This document shows positions 33,507-41,252 of a stretch of DNA of 64,000 nucleotides, piece after piece. The notes under the pieces are model-generated. The model searched no databases. It was not told where the DNA came from and was given only the letters and a program-made list of their open reading frames with translations. Origin of the DNA: Saccharothrix sp. NRRL B-16314 (GTDB lineage Bacteria; Actinomycetota; Actinomycetes; Mycobacteriales; Pseudonocardiaceae). Every line of letters starts with the position of its first letter. The first letter of the stretch is position 1. The stretch is taken from NCBI RefSeq assembly GCF_000716595.1, contig NZ_JNXC01000007.1:62001-126000 (forward strand), written 5' to 3'. The position numbers and the translations under genes are program-made.

Positions 33507-34700
33507 TCATCCTCCGGCTCGTACCACTGTCGTCAGGTTGGCCAGCACGGTGGCGGCGGCCTCGGCGATCGCGCCGGCCGGCACCGTCGTCAGGGCCGCC
33601 AGGTCGGCGTCCGCGGACCACGGGACGCTGCCCGCACGGGACCGGACGCCCGCCAACTTGGCCAGTTCCAACGGGTCCTCGGTCCGGAGCAGCAGCTGCA
33701 CCTCCGCCCGCCGCTTGGCCGTGAGCAGGTCTTCGTCCGCCGGACCGCGGTCGGCGAGTTCGCCGAGCAGGTCGCGCACGATCCGCTCGACCCGGTCGCC
33801 GTTGCCGTCGTCGACACCGACGAGCATCCGCCACGCGCCGGCCTCGGTGTAGCCGCGGTCCCACGTGTCGAACGCGTAGCCGAGCGCGTGCTCGTCACGC
33901 AGCCGTTGGTAGAGCAGCGACGCGGGGCTGGAGTCCAGCAGCAGCGCCAGCAGGTCGTACGCCGGACGGCCCGGGTCGCCCATGGCGGGGGAGCGGACGC
34001 CGAAGCACAGCCAGAAGTAGCCCTGGGGCCACGTGATCGGGTCCCGCCGCACGGGGGTGAGCGGCGCGTGGTCGTCGGGCAGGCGGTCACCGGCCAGGTC
34101 ACCGGCCAGGTCGGCGATCACGTCGTCGGGCAGGCCCGGCACCTCGGGCCCGACCACGGACAGGCTCACCGGGCGGGTCAGGACCGCGTTCGCGTGGTGC
34201 GCGCGCACGTGCTCGGGGCTGATCGCGCGGATGCCCTCCGGGGTGCCGCCGACCGGCGCGCCGAGCGGGTGGTCGGGGAACAGCGCGTCGAGGATGGCGT
34301 CCTGCGCCTGCTCGCTCGGGTCGGCCGCGCCACCGGCCAACTCCTGGAGCACGACGTCCTTCTCCCTGGCCACGGTCGCCTCGTCGGGGTCGAGCGCGTA
34401 CACCGCCTCCAGCAGCAGCTCCAGCACCTTCGGCGCGTCCTGCGCGTGCACCTGTGCGTAGAACTGCTGTTCCTCCAGGCCGGTGTGCGCGTTGACCGTG
34501 CCGCCCATCCGCTCGGTGCGCCGGCTGAACGACTCGCCGCCGCGCAGCGGTGCGGACATCACCAGGTGCTCCACCAGGTGGGTCAGGCCACCGAGCCCTT
34601 CCGGGTCCGACCGCGACCCGCAGGTGACGGTGAGGCAGAAGCTCGTGGTCCGCAGACCGGGTTGGACCGTGGGCAACAGGGCCAAGCGGCGGTCAGCCAC
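33507..34700 (-). CDS. M16-family zinc peptidase, second copy
   Basis: 397 aa. The inverted zinc motif HxxEH is HLVEH at residues 41-45; the third Glu ligand lies in the EKDVVLQEL helix. The C-terminal lobe has SLLYQRLRDEHALGYAFDTW, the Arg/Tyr substrate-binding signature of M16B. Length matches one M16B chain. It should pair with the copy at 35591-36805. Unlike most M16B heterodimers, both chains keep HxxEH. GTG at 34700 overlaps the GNAT stop by eight bases and was chosen because the homologous region begins there. Confidence 0.9.
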   Translation of the reverse strand: MADRRLALLPTVQPGLRTTSFCLTVTCGSRSDPEGLGGLTHLVEHLVMSAPLRGGESFSRRTERMGGTVNAHTGLEEQQFYAQVHAQDAPKVLELLLEAVYALDPDEATVAREKDVVLQELAGGAADPSEQAQDAILDALFPDHPLGAPVGGTPEGIRAISPEHVRAHHANAVLTRPVSLSVVGPEVPGLPDDVIADLAGDLAGDRLPDDHAPLTPVRRDPITWPQGYFWLCFGVRSPAMGDPGRPAYDLLALLLDSSPASLLYQRLRDEHALGYAFDTWDRGYTEAGAWRMLVGVDDGNGDRVERIVRDLLGELADRGPADEDLLTAKRRAEVQLLLRTEDPLELAKLAGVRSRAGSVPWSADADLAALTTVPAGAIAEAAATVLANLTTVVRAGG

Positions 34701-35607
34701 CGGGAACCACCTCCGCGGGCAGTGAGGGCGAGGCCAGTGGGAGCGAGGGCGGTGAGGGCGACACCAGTGGGAGTGCGGACAGCGGGAGGGACCAGTACGT
34801 CGTGTCCGGTCGCCAGCCCTTGGCCACCAGCGCTTCGTAGACCCGGTCCGCGGTGGGGCCACCACCGGACACGTAGCCGCGCAGCGGCAGACCGCACGCG
34901 CGGGCGTGCTCCACCGCCGCCGACGTGAGCAGCGACCCCGCGGGGGTGCCGTGCGCGCGTGGCAGCACGAACTGGTCGAACAGCTCCAGGCGGTCCCGCC
35001 CGGTCAGGTCGTCCTGGTCGGGCAGCACGGTGGCGTGGCCCGCGAAGCCGTCGGCGTCGTGCGCGACGAACACCGCGCCGACCTCCAACGCCTGCCCGAA
35101 CAGCCCGACCGCGTACTCGTCCACTGTGGACTCGTCGGTGGCGACGCCGGCCAGGCGGTAGCCGTCGACCAGCGCGGCGACGAACAGCGGCACGACGTCG
35201 TCGGCGTCGTCCGCGGTCGCTTGCCGGACCTGCCAGCCGGGTGCCGGACCCGTGGTCACCAGTCGATCGGTGGCGAGCACGTAACGCATGTAGGCCGTCC
35301 CACCGGGAGTGGCGAGCGGCTCGCTACCGGGTGGTAGCACCAGCACCAGCCGGTCGATCCCCGGGTGGAGCGCCGTCGCGGCCACGGCCAGTTCCGCCAC
35401 CAGCTCCGGTCCGGTGTGGACGGACGACGTGAGGAAGGTGACCAGCGCGCGGGCGTCGCCCGTGACGTCGTCCACCTCGGGGGTGATCACCACCAGCCGG
35501 TCCGCCACCCGGGCGAGCGCGTCGGACTCGGCCAACAGGTCGGCGACGTCGTCCGCGACACCGAGCGCGCGCAGCTCGGCCGCGTCGGCGTCAGGACGCG
35601 ACGACAT
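34693..35607 (-). CDS. GNAT-family acetyltransferase with N-terminal extension
   Basis: 304 aa. Residues about 125-275 form a GNAT fold: QVRQATADDADDVVPLFVAA, the AVFVAHDADGFAGHATVLPD strand pair, QFVLPRAHGTPAGSLLTSAA (acetyl-CoA pyrophosphate loop, divergent from Q/RxxGxG/A) and DRVYEALVAKGWRPD. The first 120 residues may be a degenerate second GNAT domain (double-GNAT). A repeat-like tail, SPSPPSLPLASPSLP, ends the protein. Inserted between the two M16 genes and overlapping both, it is probably a peptide-modifying acetyltransferase (inference). Confidence 0.75.
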   Translation of the reverse strand: MSSRPDADAAELRALGVADDVADLLAESDALARVADRLVVITPEVDDVTGDARALVTFLTSSVHTGPELVAELAVAATALHPGIDRLVLVLPPGSEPLATPGGTAYMRYVLATDRLVTTGPAPGWQVRQATADDADDVVPLFVAALVDGYRLAGVATDESTVDEYAVGLFGQALEVGAVFVAHDADGFAGHATVLPDQDDLTGRDRLELFDQFVLPRAHGTPAGSLLTSAAVEHARACGLPLRGYVSGGGPTADRVYEALVAKGWRPDTTYWSLPLSALPLVSPSPPSLPLASPSLPAEVVPGG

Positions 35608-36805
35608 GCGTGTAGCCCTTCAAAACCCGTGCAGCCGCGGCGCGGACGTCCTCGTGGTCGACCCCGGCGATCAGCCGCCGGACCGCGTCCACCGGCGGTT
35701 CACCCGAACCGACCAGGGGCAGCCACGCGCAGTCCAGGTGGGCCAGCGCGACCGGGTCCTCGTTGTCCAGCAGCACCGAGCCGACCGCCTGCCGCTTCGC
35801 GGCGTCCAGGTGACCGCCCGCCAGCCGGCCGGACGCCACGGCGTCGAGGCAGTCGTGGACCGTCCGCTCCACCAGGGGCACGTGTTCCGGCGGCGCGCCC
35901 ACGACGACCGACCACGAGCCGACGTCGCGGTAGGCGGTGTGGAAGGACTGGAGCTGATATCCCATCCCGAGTTCGCCGCGCAGCCGTTCGTACAGCACCG
36001 AGCCGGGGGTGCCGCCGATCGCCGCCGCGAGCACCTCGGCCGCGGCCCACTGCGAGGTGGACCGGCCCGCGCCGGGTCCGCCCGCGACCAGGTAGGCGTA
36101 CTCGGCGTCCGGGTCGGCTGCGGGGAGGGGCGGCGCGGCCACCGCGCGGTCGGACAACGCCGGTGCGCCGGTCCGCTCGAGCCGTGCCAGTTCGCCGCCG
36201 GTGAGGACGTCGAACGACTCGGCGAGCAGGTCGGGCGGTCCCACCAGGCTGATGTCGACCGGGTGCGCCGCCAGGGTGCGCGAGTGCGCCCGGAGCACGT
36301 CCTCGGCGGGTAGTTCGGGGAAGTTTTCGACGTCGCCGCCGACCGGGCGGGCGAACGGGCCGCCGGCGAACAGCGCGCCGTGGAACGATTCCCTGGCCAC
36401 GTCGATCGGATCGGCCGCCGCGGCGAGGAGTTCCTGGAGGACGACCGAGCGCTCGGAATCGCACAGCTCGTCGGTGATCCGGGGCCGGGCGACCGCGCGG
36501 TCCAGGTGGCGCACGCACTCGACCGCGGCCTCCGGGGGCACGCGCGCCCAGAACACCACCGCTTCGTGCGAGGTGGAGGCGTTGGACTGGCCGCCGACCG
36601 AGTCGACCCACTTGGCCAGCGGGGTGTCACCGTCGCAGGGCGCCTCGAGCACCAGGTGCTCCACCAAATGAGACAGTCCACTCTGGTCTGGAGCATCGTG
36701 CGCCGCACCCGCGCCAAGTGAGACGCACACCGTCACGCTTCGCACTCCGAGCGAGCCGTCCAGCGCCACGCGAACCCCGTTGTCCAGGGCCTTCACCACG
36801 AACAT
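35591..36805 (-). CDS. M16-family zinc peptidase, first copy
   Basis: 404 aa. HLVEH zinc site at residues 46-50 and the third ligand in ERSVVLQELLAA. The C-terminal lobe has SVLYERLRGELGMGYQLQSF. It is related to PqqF/AlbE-type peptidases that mature small peptides. It directly follows the 20-aa peptide gene and hairpin, so the peptide or its leader is the obvious candidate substrate. Its last 17 bases overlap the GNAT gene. Confidence 0.9.
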   Translation of the reverse strand: MFVVKALDNGVRVALDGSLGVRSVTVCVSLGAGAAHDAPDQSGLSHLVEHLVLEAPCDGDTPLAKWVDSVGGQSNASTSHEAVVFWARVPPEAAVECVRHLDRAVARPRITDELCDSERSVVLQELLAAAADPIDVARESFHGALFAGGPFARPVGGDVENFPELPAEDVLRAHSRTLAAHPVDISLVGPPDLLAESFDVLTGGELARLERTGAPALSDRAVAAPPLPAADPDAEYAYLVAGGPGAGRSTSQWAAAEVLAAAIGGTPGSVLYERLRGELGMGYQLQSFHTAYRDVGSWSVVVGAPPEHVPLVERTVHDCLDAVASGRLAGGHLDAAKRQAVGSVLLDNEDPVALAHLDCAWLPLVGSGEPPVDAVRRLIAGVDHEDVRAAAARVLKGYTHVVAS

Positions 36806-36840
36806 TCCGCTCCCGTGGGGTCGCGATCCGGAGGAAGAAG

Positions 36841-36874
36841 AGCGGGGACGGAGTCAGCAGACTCCGCCCCCGCT
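36841..36874 (-). terminator. Hairpin between the 20-aa peptide gene and the M16 genes
   Basis: AGCGGGG-a-CGGAGT, loop CAGCAG, ACTCCG-c-CCCCGCT: 13 paired bases with one mismatch, followed on the minus strand by CTTCTTCC. It begins five bases after the peptide stop codon and ends 35 bases before the M16 start, the position of leaky terminators in bacteriocin operons. Confidence 0.7.
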
Positions 36875-36879
36875 CATGA

Positions 36880-36942
36880 TCACTTGCCCTTGCCCTTGAT
36901 CACCAGCTTGGGGCGGAGCGTCGCAGTGTGCTTGCGAGTCAT
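36880..36942 (-). CDS. 20-aa cationic putative precursor peptide
   Basis: A 21-codon frame, MTRKHTATLR followed by PKLVIKGKGK. ATG at 36942 is preceded by GGGAGG at ideal spacing, a much better ribosome site than most in this window. The peptide has three Arg/Lys in the first ten residues and four Lys alternating with Gly/Ile at the end, three Thr, one His, and no Cys or Ser. It is the first gene of an eight-gene operon with two M16 peptidases, GNAT, nucleotidyltransferase and ABC exporter. Too short for homology; the call rests on translation signals and context. Confidence 0.65.
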   Translation of the reverse strand: MTRKHTATLRPKLVIKGKGK

Positions 36943-37297
36943 GATGAACCTCCCTTCAACGTGGCCTCCGGTCGCCGTGGGGCCACCGGATTCGAGGCTG
37001 GACAAGGAGATCACGAGAAGGCGTGAGGCCGTGTTCCCGAGGTCTCCCCCTGTTGCACGTTGCCGCCGCCGGTCTTCGGGAGGCGGCGCCGCGTTGGCCA
37101 GACTACGTGCGGTGAACGGACGGTGACCGAAGATTATGAACCTCGTGTAGTGACGATCACCACGTTGCTGTAACGCCACCGATCTGGAATACGACGATCA
37201 CCGCTGCCGAGGCCGCTCGGGCGGGCACCCGGTAAGACTTCGCGGGGTCGCGGCGATAACCCCAGTGCACAACTACTGGGGACGACGGTGAAAGATC
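36943..37297. promoter_or_regulatory. Divergent promoter region of the peptide operon
   Basis: 355 bp without a gene, upstream of both the leftward 20-aa peptide gene and the rightward gene at 37298. On the minus strand GGTGAT (37161-37156), 17 bases, CATAAT (37138-37133) is a reasonable promoter, giving a leader of about 185 bases. A second candidate is GGTCAC-17-TAGTCT ending at 37100. GCCGCC...GGCGGC near 37062-37087 could fold in the leader. Confidence 0.4.
37260..37281. promoter_or_regulatory. Inverted repeat before the 78-aa gene
   Basis: CCCCAGT-gcacaact-ACTGGGG, a perfect 7-bp dyad, 16 bases upstream of the ATG at 37298 and just after GATAAC. Possible operator or leader hairpin controlling the small gene. 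Confidence 0.45.
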
Positions 37298-37534
37298 ATG
37301 GATGACGAGTTGAACCACCGCGCGCGGGCCCTGCTCCGCGCGATCGAGGCCGGGCGGGTCGAGGTGACCCGCAGCAGCGAGCCGGATCTGAAGGTGGACG
37401 GCCTGCTGTGCTGCGACCAGGTCGCCGCGCGCGAACTGGCCCACGCCGGACTGCTCCGTCCGGCGCAACCGGGTTCCACCGGGCCGTGGGTGCGGGCGGA
37501 GTTGACGCCCGCCGGACGCGCGGTCCTGGCCTGA
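37298..37534 (+). CDS. Small hypothetical protein (possible winged-helix)
   Basis: 78 aa: MDDELNHRARALLRAIEAGR, VEVTRSSEPDLKVDGLLCCD, then ELAHAGLLRPAQPG...AELTPAGRAVLA. The end resembles the wing and last helix of MarR/PadR-like regulators (xLxxAGLLxxxxG...xLTxxGxxxL). It may bind DNA and regulate the divergent peptide operon, but there is no complete helix-turn-helix. Upstream palindrome at 37260. Confidence 0.5.
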   Translation: MDDELNHRARALLRAIEAGRVEVTRSSEPDLKVDGLLCCDQVAARELAHAGLLRPAQPGSTGPWVRAELTPAGRAVLA

Positions 37535-37598
37535 CCACGGCGAATCCCGGCCGGAGGACTCTTGACGCTGCGTGCGCGTACCGGTTGACTGCGTGTCC

Positions 37599-37622
37599 GT
37601 AACCGGTTTCGGTACCGGTTAC
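37599..37622. promoter_or_regulatory. LacI-type operator upstream of the LacI gene
   Basis: GTAACCGGT-ttcggt-ACCGGTTAC is a perfect 9-bp inverted repeat 42 bases before the GTG start; a half-site GTACCGGTT lies at 37578. Symmetric CCGG-centred sites are usual for LacI/GalR regulators, so autoregulation is likely. Confidence 0.6.
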
Positions 37623-37663
37623 GCAGCAGCTTGCGCCGGGGTCAGCAGCCGAGGAGTGTCACC

Positions 37664-38650
37664 GTGCGGGTCACGATCGCCGAAGTCGCCCAACGGGCAC
37701 AGGTGAGCAAGGCGACCGTGTCCCGGGTGCTCAACGGCAAACCGGACGTGGACGCGGCCACCGCCGCACGGGTGCGGCAGGTGATCGCCGACGTCGGCTA
37801 CGTGCCCAGCGCACGGGCGGTCGGCCTGGCCCGCGGTCGCGCGCGCACCGTCGGCATGCTCGTGCCGTCGTTGACGTGGCCGTGGACCGGTGAGGTCGTG
37901 CAGGGCGCGGTGGACGAGCTGGAGGCCGAGGGGTACGGCCTGCTGCTGTACACGGTGAACCGGGGCGCGGAGTCGTTGGCGCAGTTCGCCAGCCACGTGT
38001 CGGCGAAGGCGTTCGACGGGCTGCTGGTGATCGAGCCGCCGGACACGTTGAGCTACATAGAGACGTTGCACGACCAGGGCCTGCCGGTGGTGATGATCGA
38101 CGACCGGGGCAGCAGGCCCGGTTTCCCGTCGGTGAGCACCACGAACCGGGAAGGTGCGCAGCACGCGGCGCAGCACCTGATGTCGGCCGGCCGCACCGCG
38201 TTCGCCGTGGTGACGGGGCCGTCGGACTTCGGGTGCGTGCGGGAGCGGCTGGACGGTTTCCTCGACGCCCTTGGCGACGCGGGCGTGCACGTCGACCCGA
38301 GACTGGTGGTGGAGGGCGACTTCGGCACCGACCGCGGTGCGGAGGCGACGGAGAAGATGCTGGCCACCGGGCTTCGCTTCGACGCGGTGTTCGCGCACAA
38401 CGACTTGTCGGCGCTGGGTGTCATCCGGGCGTTGAACGCGGCCGGACGGACCGTGCCGGAGGACGTCGCGGTGGTCGGCTTCGACGACGTGCCGATCGCC
38501 GCGCACGCCGAGCTGACGACCGTCCGGCAGCCGATGCGGGCGATGGGCGAAGCCGCCGCGCGGCTGCTGCTGTCCCGGCTCGAAGGCGCGGTCCTGGCGC
38601 CGGAACCGGTCGTGCTGCCCACCGAGTTCGTCGTCCGCCGGTCGGGCTGA
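37664..38650 (+). CDS. LacI-family transcriptional regulator
   Basis: 328 aa. N-terminal helix-turn-helix TIAEVAQRAQVSKATVSRVL and hinge GYVPSARAVGLARGRA, then a periplasmic-binding-like core (VGMLVPSLTWPWTGEVVQGA ... EDVAVVGFDDVPIAAHAELT, the conserved LacI C-terminal block). The effector is probably a sugar. GTG at 37664 has GAGGAG upstream. The convergent neighbour is an SGNH hydrolase; a strong terminator separates them. Its regulon is not visible beyond the operator upstream. Confidence 0.93.
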   Translation: MRVTIAEVAQRAQVSKATVSRVLNGKPDVDAATAARVRQVIADVGYVPSARAVGLARGRARTVGMLVPSLTWPWTGEVVQGAVDELEAEGYGLLLYTVNRGAESLAQFASHVSAKAFDGLLVIEPPDTLSYIETLHDQGLPVVMIDDRGSRPGFPSVSTTNREGAQHAAQHLMSAGRTAFAVVTGPSDFGCVRERLDGFLDALGDAGVHVDPRLVVEGDFGTDRGAEATEKMLATGLRFDAVFAHNDLSALGVIRALNAAGRTVPEDVAVVGFDDVPIAAHAELTTVRQPMRAMGEAAARLLLSRLEGAVLAPEPVVLPTEFVVRRSG

Positions 38651-38652
38651 GC

Positions 38653-38685
38653 CGAACCGGGCCTGCCTGGTGCAGGCCCGGTTCG
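38653..38685. terminator. Bidirectional terminator
   Basis: CGAACCGGGCCTGC and GCAGGCCCGGTTCG form a perfect 14-bp stem with a 5-base loop between convergent genes ending at 38650 and 38696. Confidence 0.85.
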
Positions 38686-38695
38686 CCTTGCGGTG

Positions 38696-39913
38696 TCAGC
38701 GGAACAGGCGGAGCGGGATCGCCTCGGCCATCGCCTCGTTGCCCTTGTCGTTGGGGTGCAGGTGGTCGCCGCTGTCGAACGCCGCGAGGAGGCGGTCCGG
38801 TGCGGCGGGGTCGCGCAGCGCCCGGTCGAAGTCGATCACGGCGTCGAACGCGCCACCGGTGCGGATCCACCGGTTCACCTCTTGCCGGGTGGCCTCGTTC
38901 TCGGGGCTGTAGAAGCCGAACGTGTCGTCGCGGAACGGCGTGATCGTGCCGCCGTACACCTTCAGCCCGCGTTCGTGCGCCCGTGCGATGAGCTGCGAGT
39001 GGCCGGCGATGATGTCCGCGGCCGTGACCTTCTCCGACGCGGGCGCGGTGGGCGTGCCGGGGTGGCCGATGTCGTTGACGCCCAGCAGGACGATCACGTA
39101 CCGCGCGCCCGGTTGGACCAGCACGTCGCGGTCCAGTCGGCGCAGGCCGCTCTCGCCGAACAGCGCCGCGTACCCCTCGGCCGGCGAGCCCGCCGGGGGG
39201 TTGGGGTCGTGCAGCAGGCGGTTGCCCGCGATGCCCTTGTTCAGCACGCCGAGGTGCGGTGCGCGCCGGGCCAGGTAGTCGGACCAGCGGTTGTTGGCGT
39301 TGAGGGACGTCCCGGCGGTGATCGAGTCGCCGAACGCCACCACGGCCGAAGCCGACGACCGCACGCTCACGCCCGACAGGAAGTACCACCGATCGGTCGT
39401 GCCGGTCGGCGTGATGTCCGCGCTGCCGGTGACGTTGCCCGCCGCGATGTAGTTCTGCTGGTACGCGAACGCGCTGGTGGTCGTGCCGGGCGTGTGGTCC
39501 GGCAGGTGGATGCTGACCAGCAGGTCAACCCGGGCCTTGAGCCGCAGCGGGATCGGGTCGCTCAACGCCGGCGCGCCGGGCGGGATGGTGACCGACTCGC
39601 GCCCGCCGAACGTGACCAGGCGGTCGGTCGACGGCACGGCACGCGCGCCGGAGTCGCGGAGCGCCACGTGCGTCTCGCCGACGACGAGCGGTGCCGTGCC
39701 GAACTCGTTGGACAGCCGCACGCGCACGGAGTCGCCGCCGACGCTGGTCCGCACGACCTGCCGGATCGTCTGGTCCTCGAACGCGGTCGAGTCGCTCGCC
39801 GGCACGGTGGTGACCGCGCCGGACCACGTGCCGACCCAGCGATCGGGCGGCGCCGCCGCCGCGGGGGCGACTCCGAGCAACGCCAACACCAGTGCGGCGA
39901 CCAGAGCTCTCAC
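38696..39913 (-). CDS. Secreted SGNH/GDSL hydrolase
   Basis: 405 aa. Signal peptide MRALVAALVLALLGVAPAAA. An N-terminal beta domain (WVGTWSGAVTTVPASDSTAF) is followed by the SGNH catalytic part: block I AFGDSITAG (Ser nucleophile), block III VLLGVNDIG (Asn) and block V GDHLHPNDKG (Asp-x2-His). Such two-domain enzymes are extracellular esterases or carbohydrate deacetylases. GTG start with GAGGAGAG upstream. A 14-bp palindrome lies in its promoter region. Confidence 0.9.
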   Translation of the reverse strand: MRALVAALVLALLGVAPAAAAPPDRWVGTWSGAVTTVPASDSTAFEDQTIRQVVRTSVGGDSVRVRLSNEFGTAPLVVGETHVALRDSGARAVPSTDRLVTFGGRESVTIPPGAPALSDPIPLRLKARVDLLVSIHLPDHTPGTTTSAFAYQQNYIAAGNVTGSADITPTGTTDRWYFLSGVSVRSSASAVVAFGDSITAGTSLNANNRWSDYLARRAPHLGVLNKGIAGNRLLHDPNPPAGSPAEGYAALFGESGLRRLDRDVLVQPGARYVIVLLGVNDIGHPGTPTAPASEKVTAADIIAGHSQLIARAHERGLKVYGGTITPFRDDTFGFYSPENEATRQEVNRWIRTGGAFDAVIDFDRALRDPAAPDRLLAAFDSGDHLHPNDKGNEAMAEAIPLRLFR

Positions 39914-39952
39914 GGCGGCACTCTCCTCGACTGCTCGGGACAGAAAGTTTCG

Positions 39953-39966
39953 ATCGAGTGCTCGAT
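39953..39966. promoter_or_regulatory. Palindrome upstream of the SGNH hydrolase gene
   Basis: ATCGAG-tg-CTCGAT, perfect symmetry, 40 bases upstream of the GTG at 39913 and next to the stop of the preceding gene. Likely operator. Confidence 0.5.
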
Positions 39967-39968
39967 AG

Positions 39969-40616
39969 CTAAAGCCGTGCGCGGCCCCCGGTCAAGAGCG
40001 GATCGCCGTGGCCGACGCACAGGACGTCCGGTCCCAGGTCGAGCAGGCGTCGCACCGACTCCAGGAGCAGCGGCCGGTCGAGGTTGAAGACGCCGGGGAT
40101 CGGCGCGCCCTCCCACGTCGCCACGGTGTCGCCGGTGAACAGGACGCCGGCGTCCGGCAGGTGGAGCGCGATGCTGCCCGGCGTGTGCCCGGGGATCGAC
40201 AGCACCCGCGCGCCGCCGCCGAAGTCCAGCACGTCGCCCTCGTCCACCTCGCGGTCGACGGGGGAGTGGGGCGCGACCGGCACGCCGGGCGTCACGCGGT
40301 CGTACAGCTCCCGTTCCTCCGGCGGCACGATCGGCGGCGGCGCGGGTGCGTCGCCGCGGATGACCGGCGCCTCCAGCCCGTGCGCGTACACCGGCGCATC
40401 CGTCAACGCGCGCAGTTCCGCCGCCGACCCGATGTGGTCGTCGTGGAAGTGCGTCAGCACGATCCGCTCGATCCGACCCAGCGCGGCGATCTGCTCGGCG
40501 TACCCGGCTGTACCGGTGTCGATCACGGTCAGCGCGTCGCCTTCCTGCCACACGTACGCCTGCCCCACCGGGAACCGCAGCATCCGCAGGTTCGGCACCA
40601 CATCGATGATCTCCAC
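39969..40616 (-). CDS. Metallo-beta-lactamase-fold hydrolase
   Basis: 215 aa. The zinc motif is THFHDDHIG (HxHxDH), with further ligands in IPGHTPGS, FTGDTV and VGHGDP. Family members hydrolyse thioesters (glyoxalase II), lactones or other substrates; nothing in the sequence fixes which. GTG start at 40616. Two bases separate its stop from the palindrome preceding the SGNH gene. Confidence 0.88.
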   Translation of the reverse strand: MEIIDVVPNLRMLRFPVGQAYVWQEGDALTVIDTGTAGYAEQIAALGRIERIVLTHFHDDHIGSAAELRALTDAPVYAHGLEAPVIRGDAPAPPPIVPPEERELYDRVTPGVPVAPHSPVDREVDEGDVLDFGGGARVLSIPGHTPGSIALHLPDAGVLFTGDTVATWEGAPIPGVFNLDRPLLLESVRRLLDLGPDVLCVGHGDPLLTGGRARL

Positions 40617-40769
40617 GCGCCAACGCTAAGCCGCCGGGCCGCGACCGTGCACCCGCTTTCGCCACGGGCGGACCGATCGCGGGTCGTGATCACCCGGAGG
40701 TGTCCGGAAGGGCGCTCCTGGGTACCACTGGAGCCGACACGGGGGTACGACACCACGTTGGGAGCAGAC

Positions 40770-40919
40770 ATGCCCTGGGTTCAGCGACACCGCAGACGCG
40801 TGCCGTACAGCTGGTTCCGCAAGACCACGGTGCACAGCCACTACCGCAGGTCGCCCGCCACGATCCCGACCGTCGTCGCGATCATCCTCGCGATCGTCCT
40901 GCTGATCGTCATCTTCTAG
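40770..40919 (+). CDS. 49-aa single-span membrane peptide
   Basis: MPWVQRHRRRVPYSWFRKTT then a C-terminal membrane helix TIPTVVAIILAIVLLIVIF. ATG has GGGAGCAG upstream. A positively charged N-terminus and one hydrophobic tail predict an N-in membrane peptide. Similar mini-proteins are common in actinomycetes and rarely characterised; a toxin or regulatory peptide role cannot be excluded. Confidence 0.6.
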   Translation: MPWVQRHRRRVPYSWFRKTTVHSHYRRSPATIPTVVAIILAIVLLIVIF

Positions 40920-41098
40920 TTCCACGCGGTAACGCCGGATTCGGTGGGACCGGCGCTCGCGGCGGGACACTCGTCGCGGTGGCGCCAGCCGGGGTCGATG
41001 GCGCTCAGGTGCGGTATCACCAGAGCCGCTGCCGCCGCGCGGCTGCGGGCGCCGGTGCGGTCGAAGATGTGCTCCATGTGCTTGCGCACGGTGCTGGT
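40916..41098 (-). pseudogene. LuxR-family regulator remnant (3' end only)
   Basis: A minus-strand frame reading TSTVRKHMEHIFDRTGARSR-AAAAALVIPHL is the second half of a LuxR helix-turn-helix (usual: SPxTVRKHLExIYxKLGVRSR). Nothing of the first helix or receiver/sensor region precedes it. The stop at 40916 overlaps the end of the membrane-peptide gene. Confidence 0.6.
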
Positions 41099-41192
41099 CC
41101 TGCACTTCCACGGATGCAGCGGCGACCTGCCGTTCGACGTGGCCGGTGGCCCCGACTACGACCTCTACCTCAGGGTGATCCGCACGGCGTAG
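41099..41192 (+). pseudogene. Possible 3' fragment of an unknown gene
   Basis: The plus-strand frame ending DLPFDVAGGPDYDLYLRVIR-TA looks protein-like but has no plausible start of its own; it abuts the LuxR remnant. This may be the joined edge of a deletion or rearrangement. Confidence 0.25.
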
Positions 41193-41200
41193 TGGCAGCC

Positions 41201-41238
41201 GGTGATCGCGGCACCCGGATTCGGGCGCCGCGATCACC
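41201..41238 (-). terminator. Terminator of the ABC exporter operon
   Basis: GGTGATCGCGGC-a-CCCG, loop GATT, CGGG-c-GCCGCGATCACC: a 16-bp stem with one mismatch, 15 bases after the leftward stop at 41253. Confidence 0.8.
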
Positions 41239-41252
41239 GCTGTGCCGCCGTG

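Noticed and set aside
34693..35607. The GNAT as the missing N5-hydroxyornithine acetyltransferase of the siderophore
   Set aside because: It is embedded by overlaps between the two M16 genes, has no iron box, and lacks the IucB/PvdF-type motifs, so it fits the peptide operon better.
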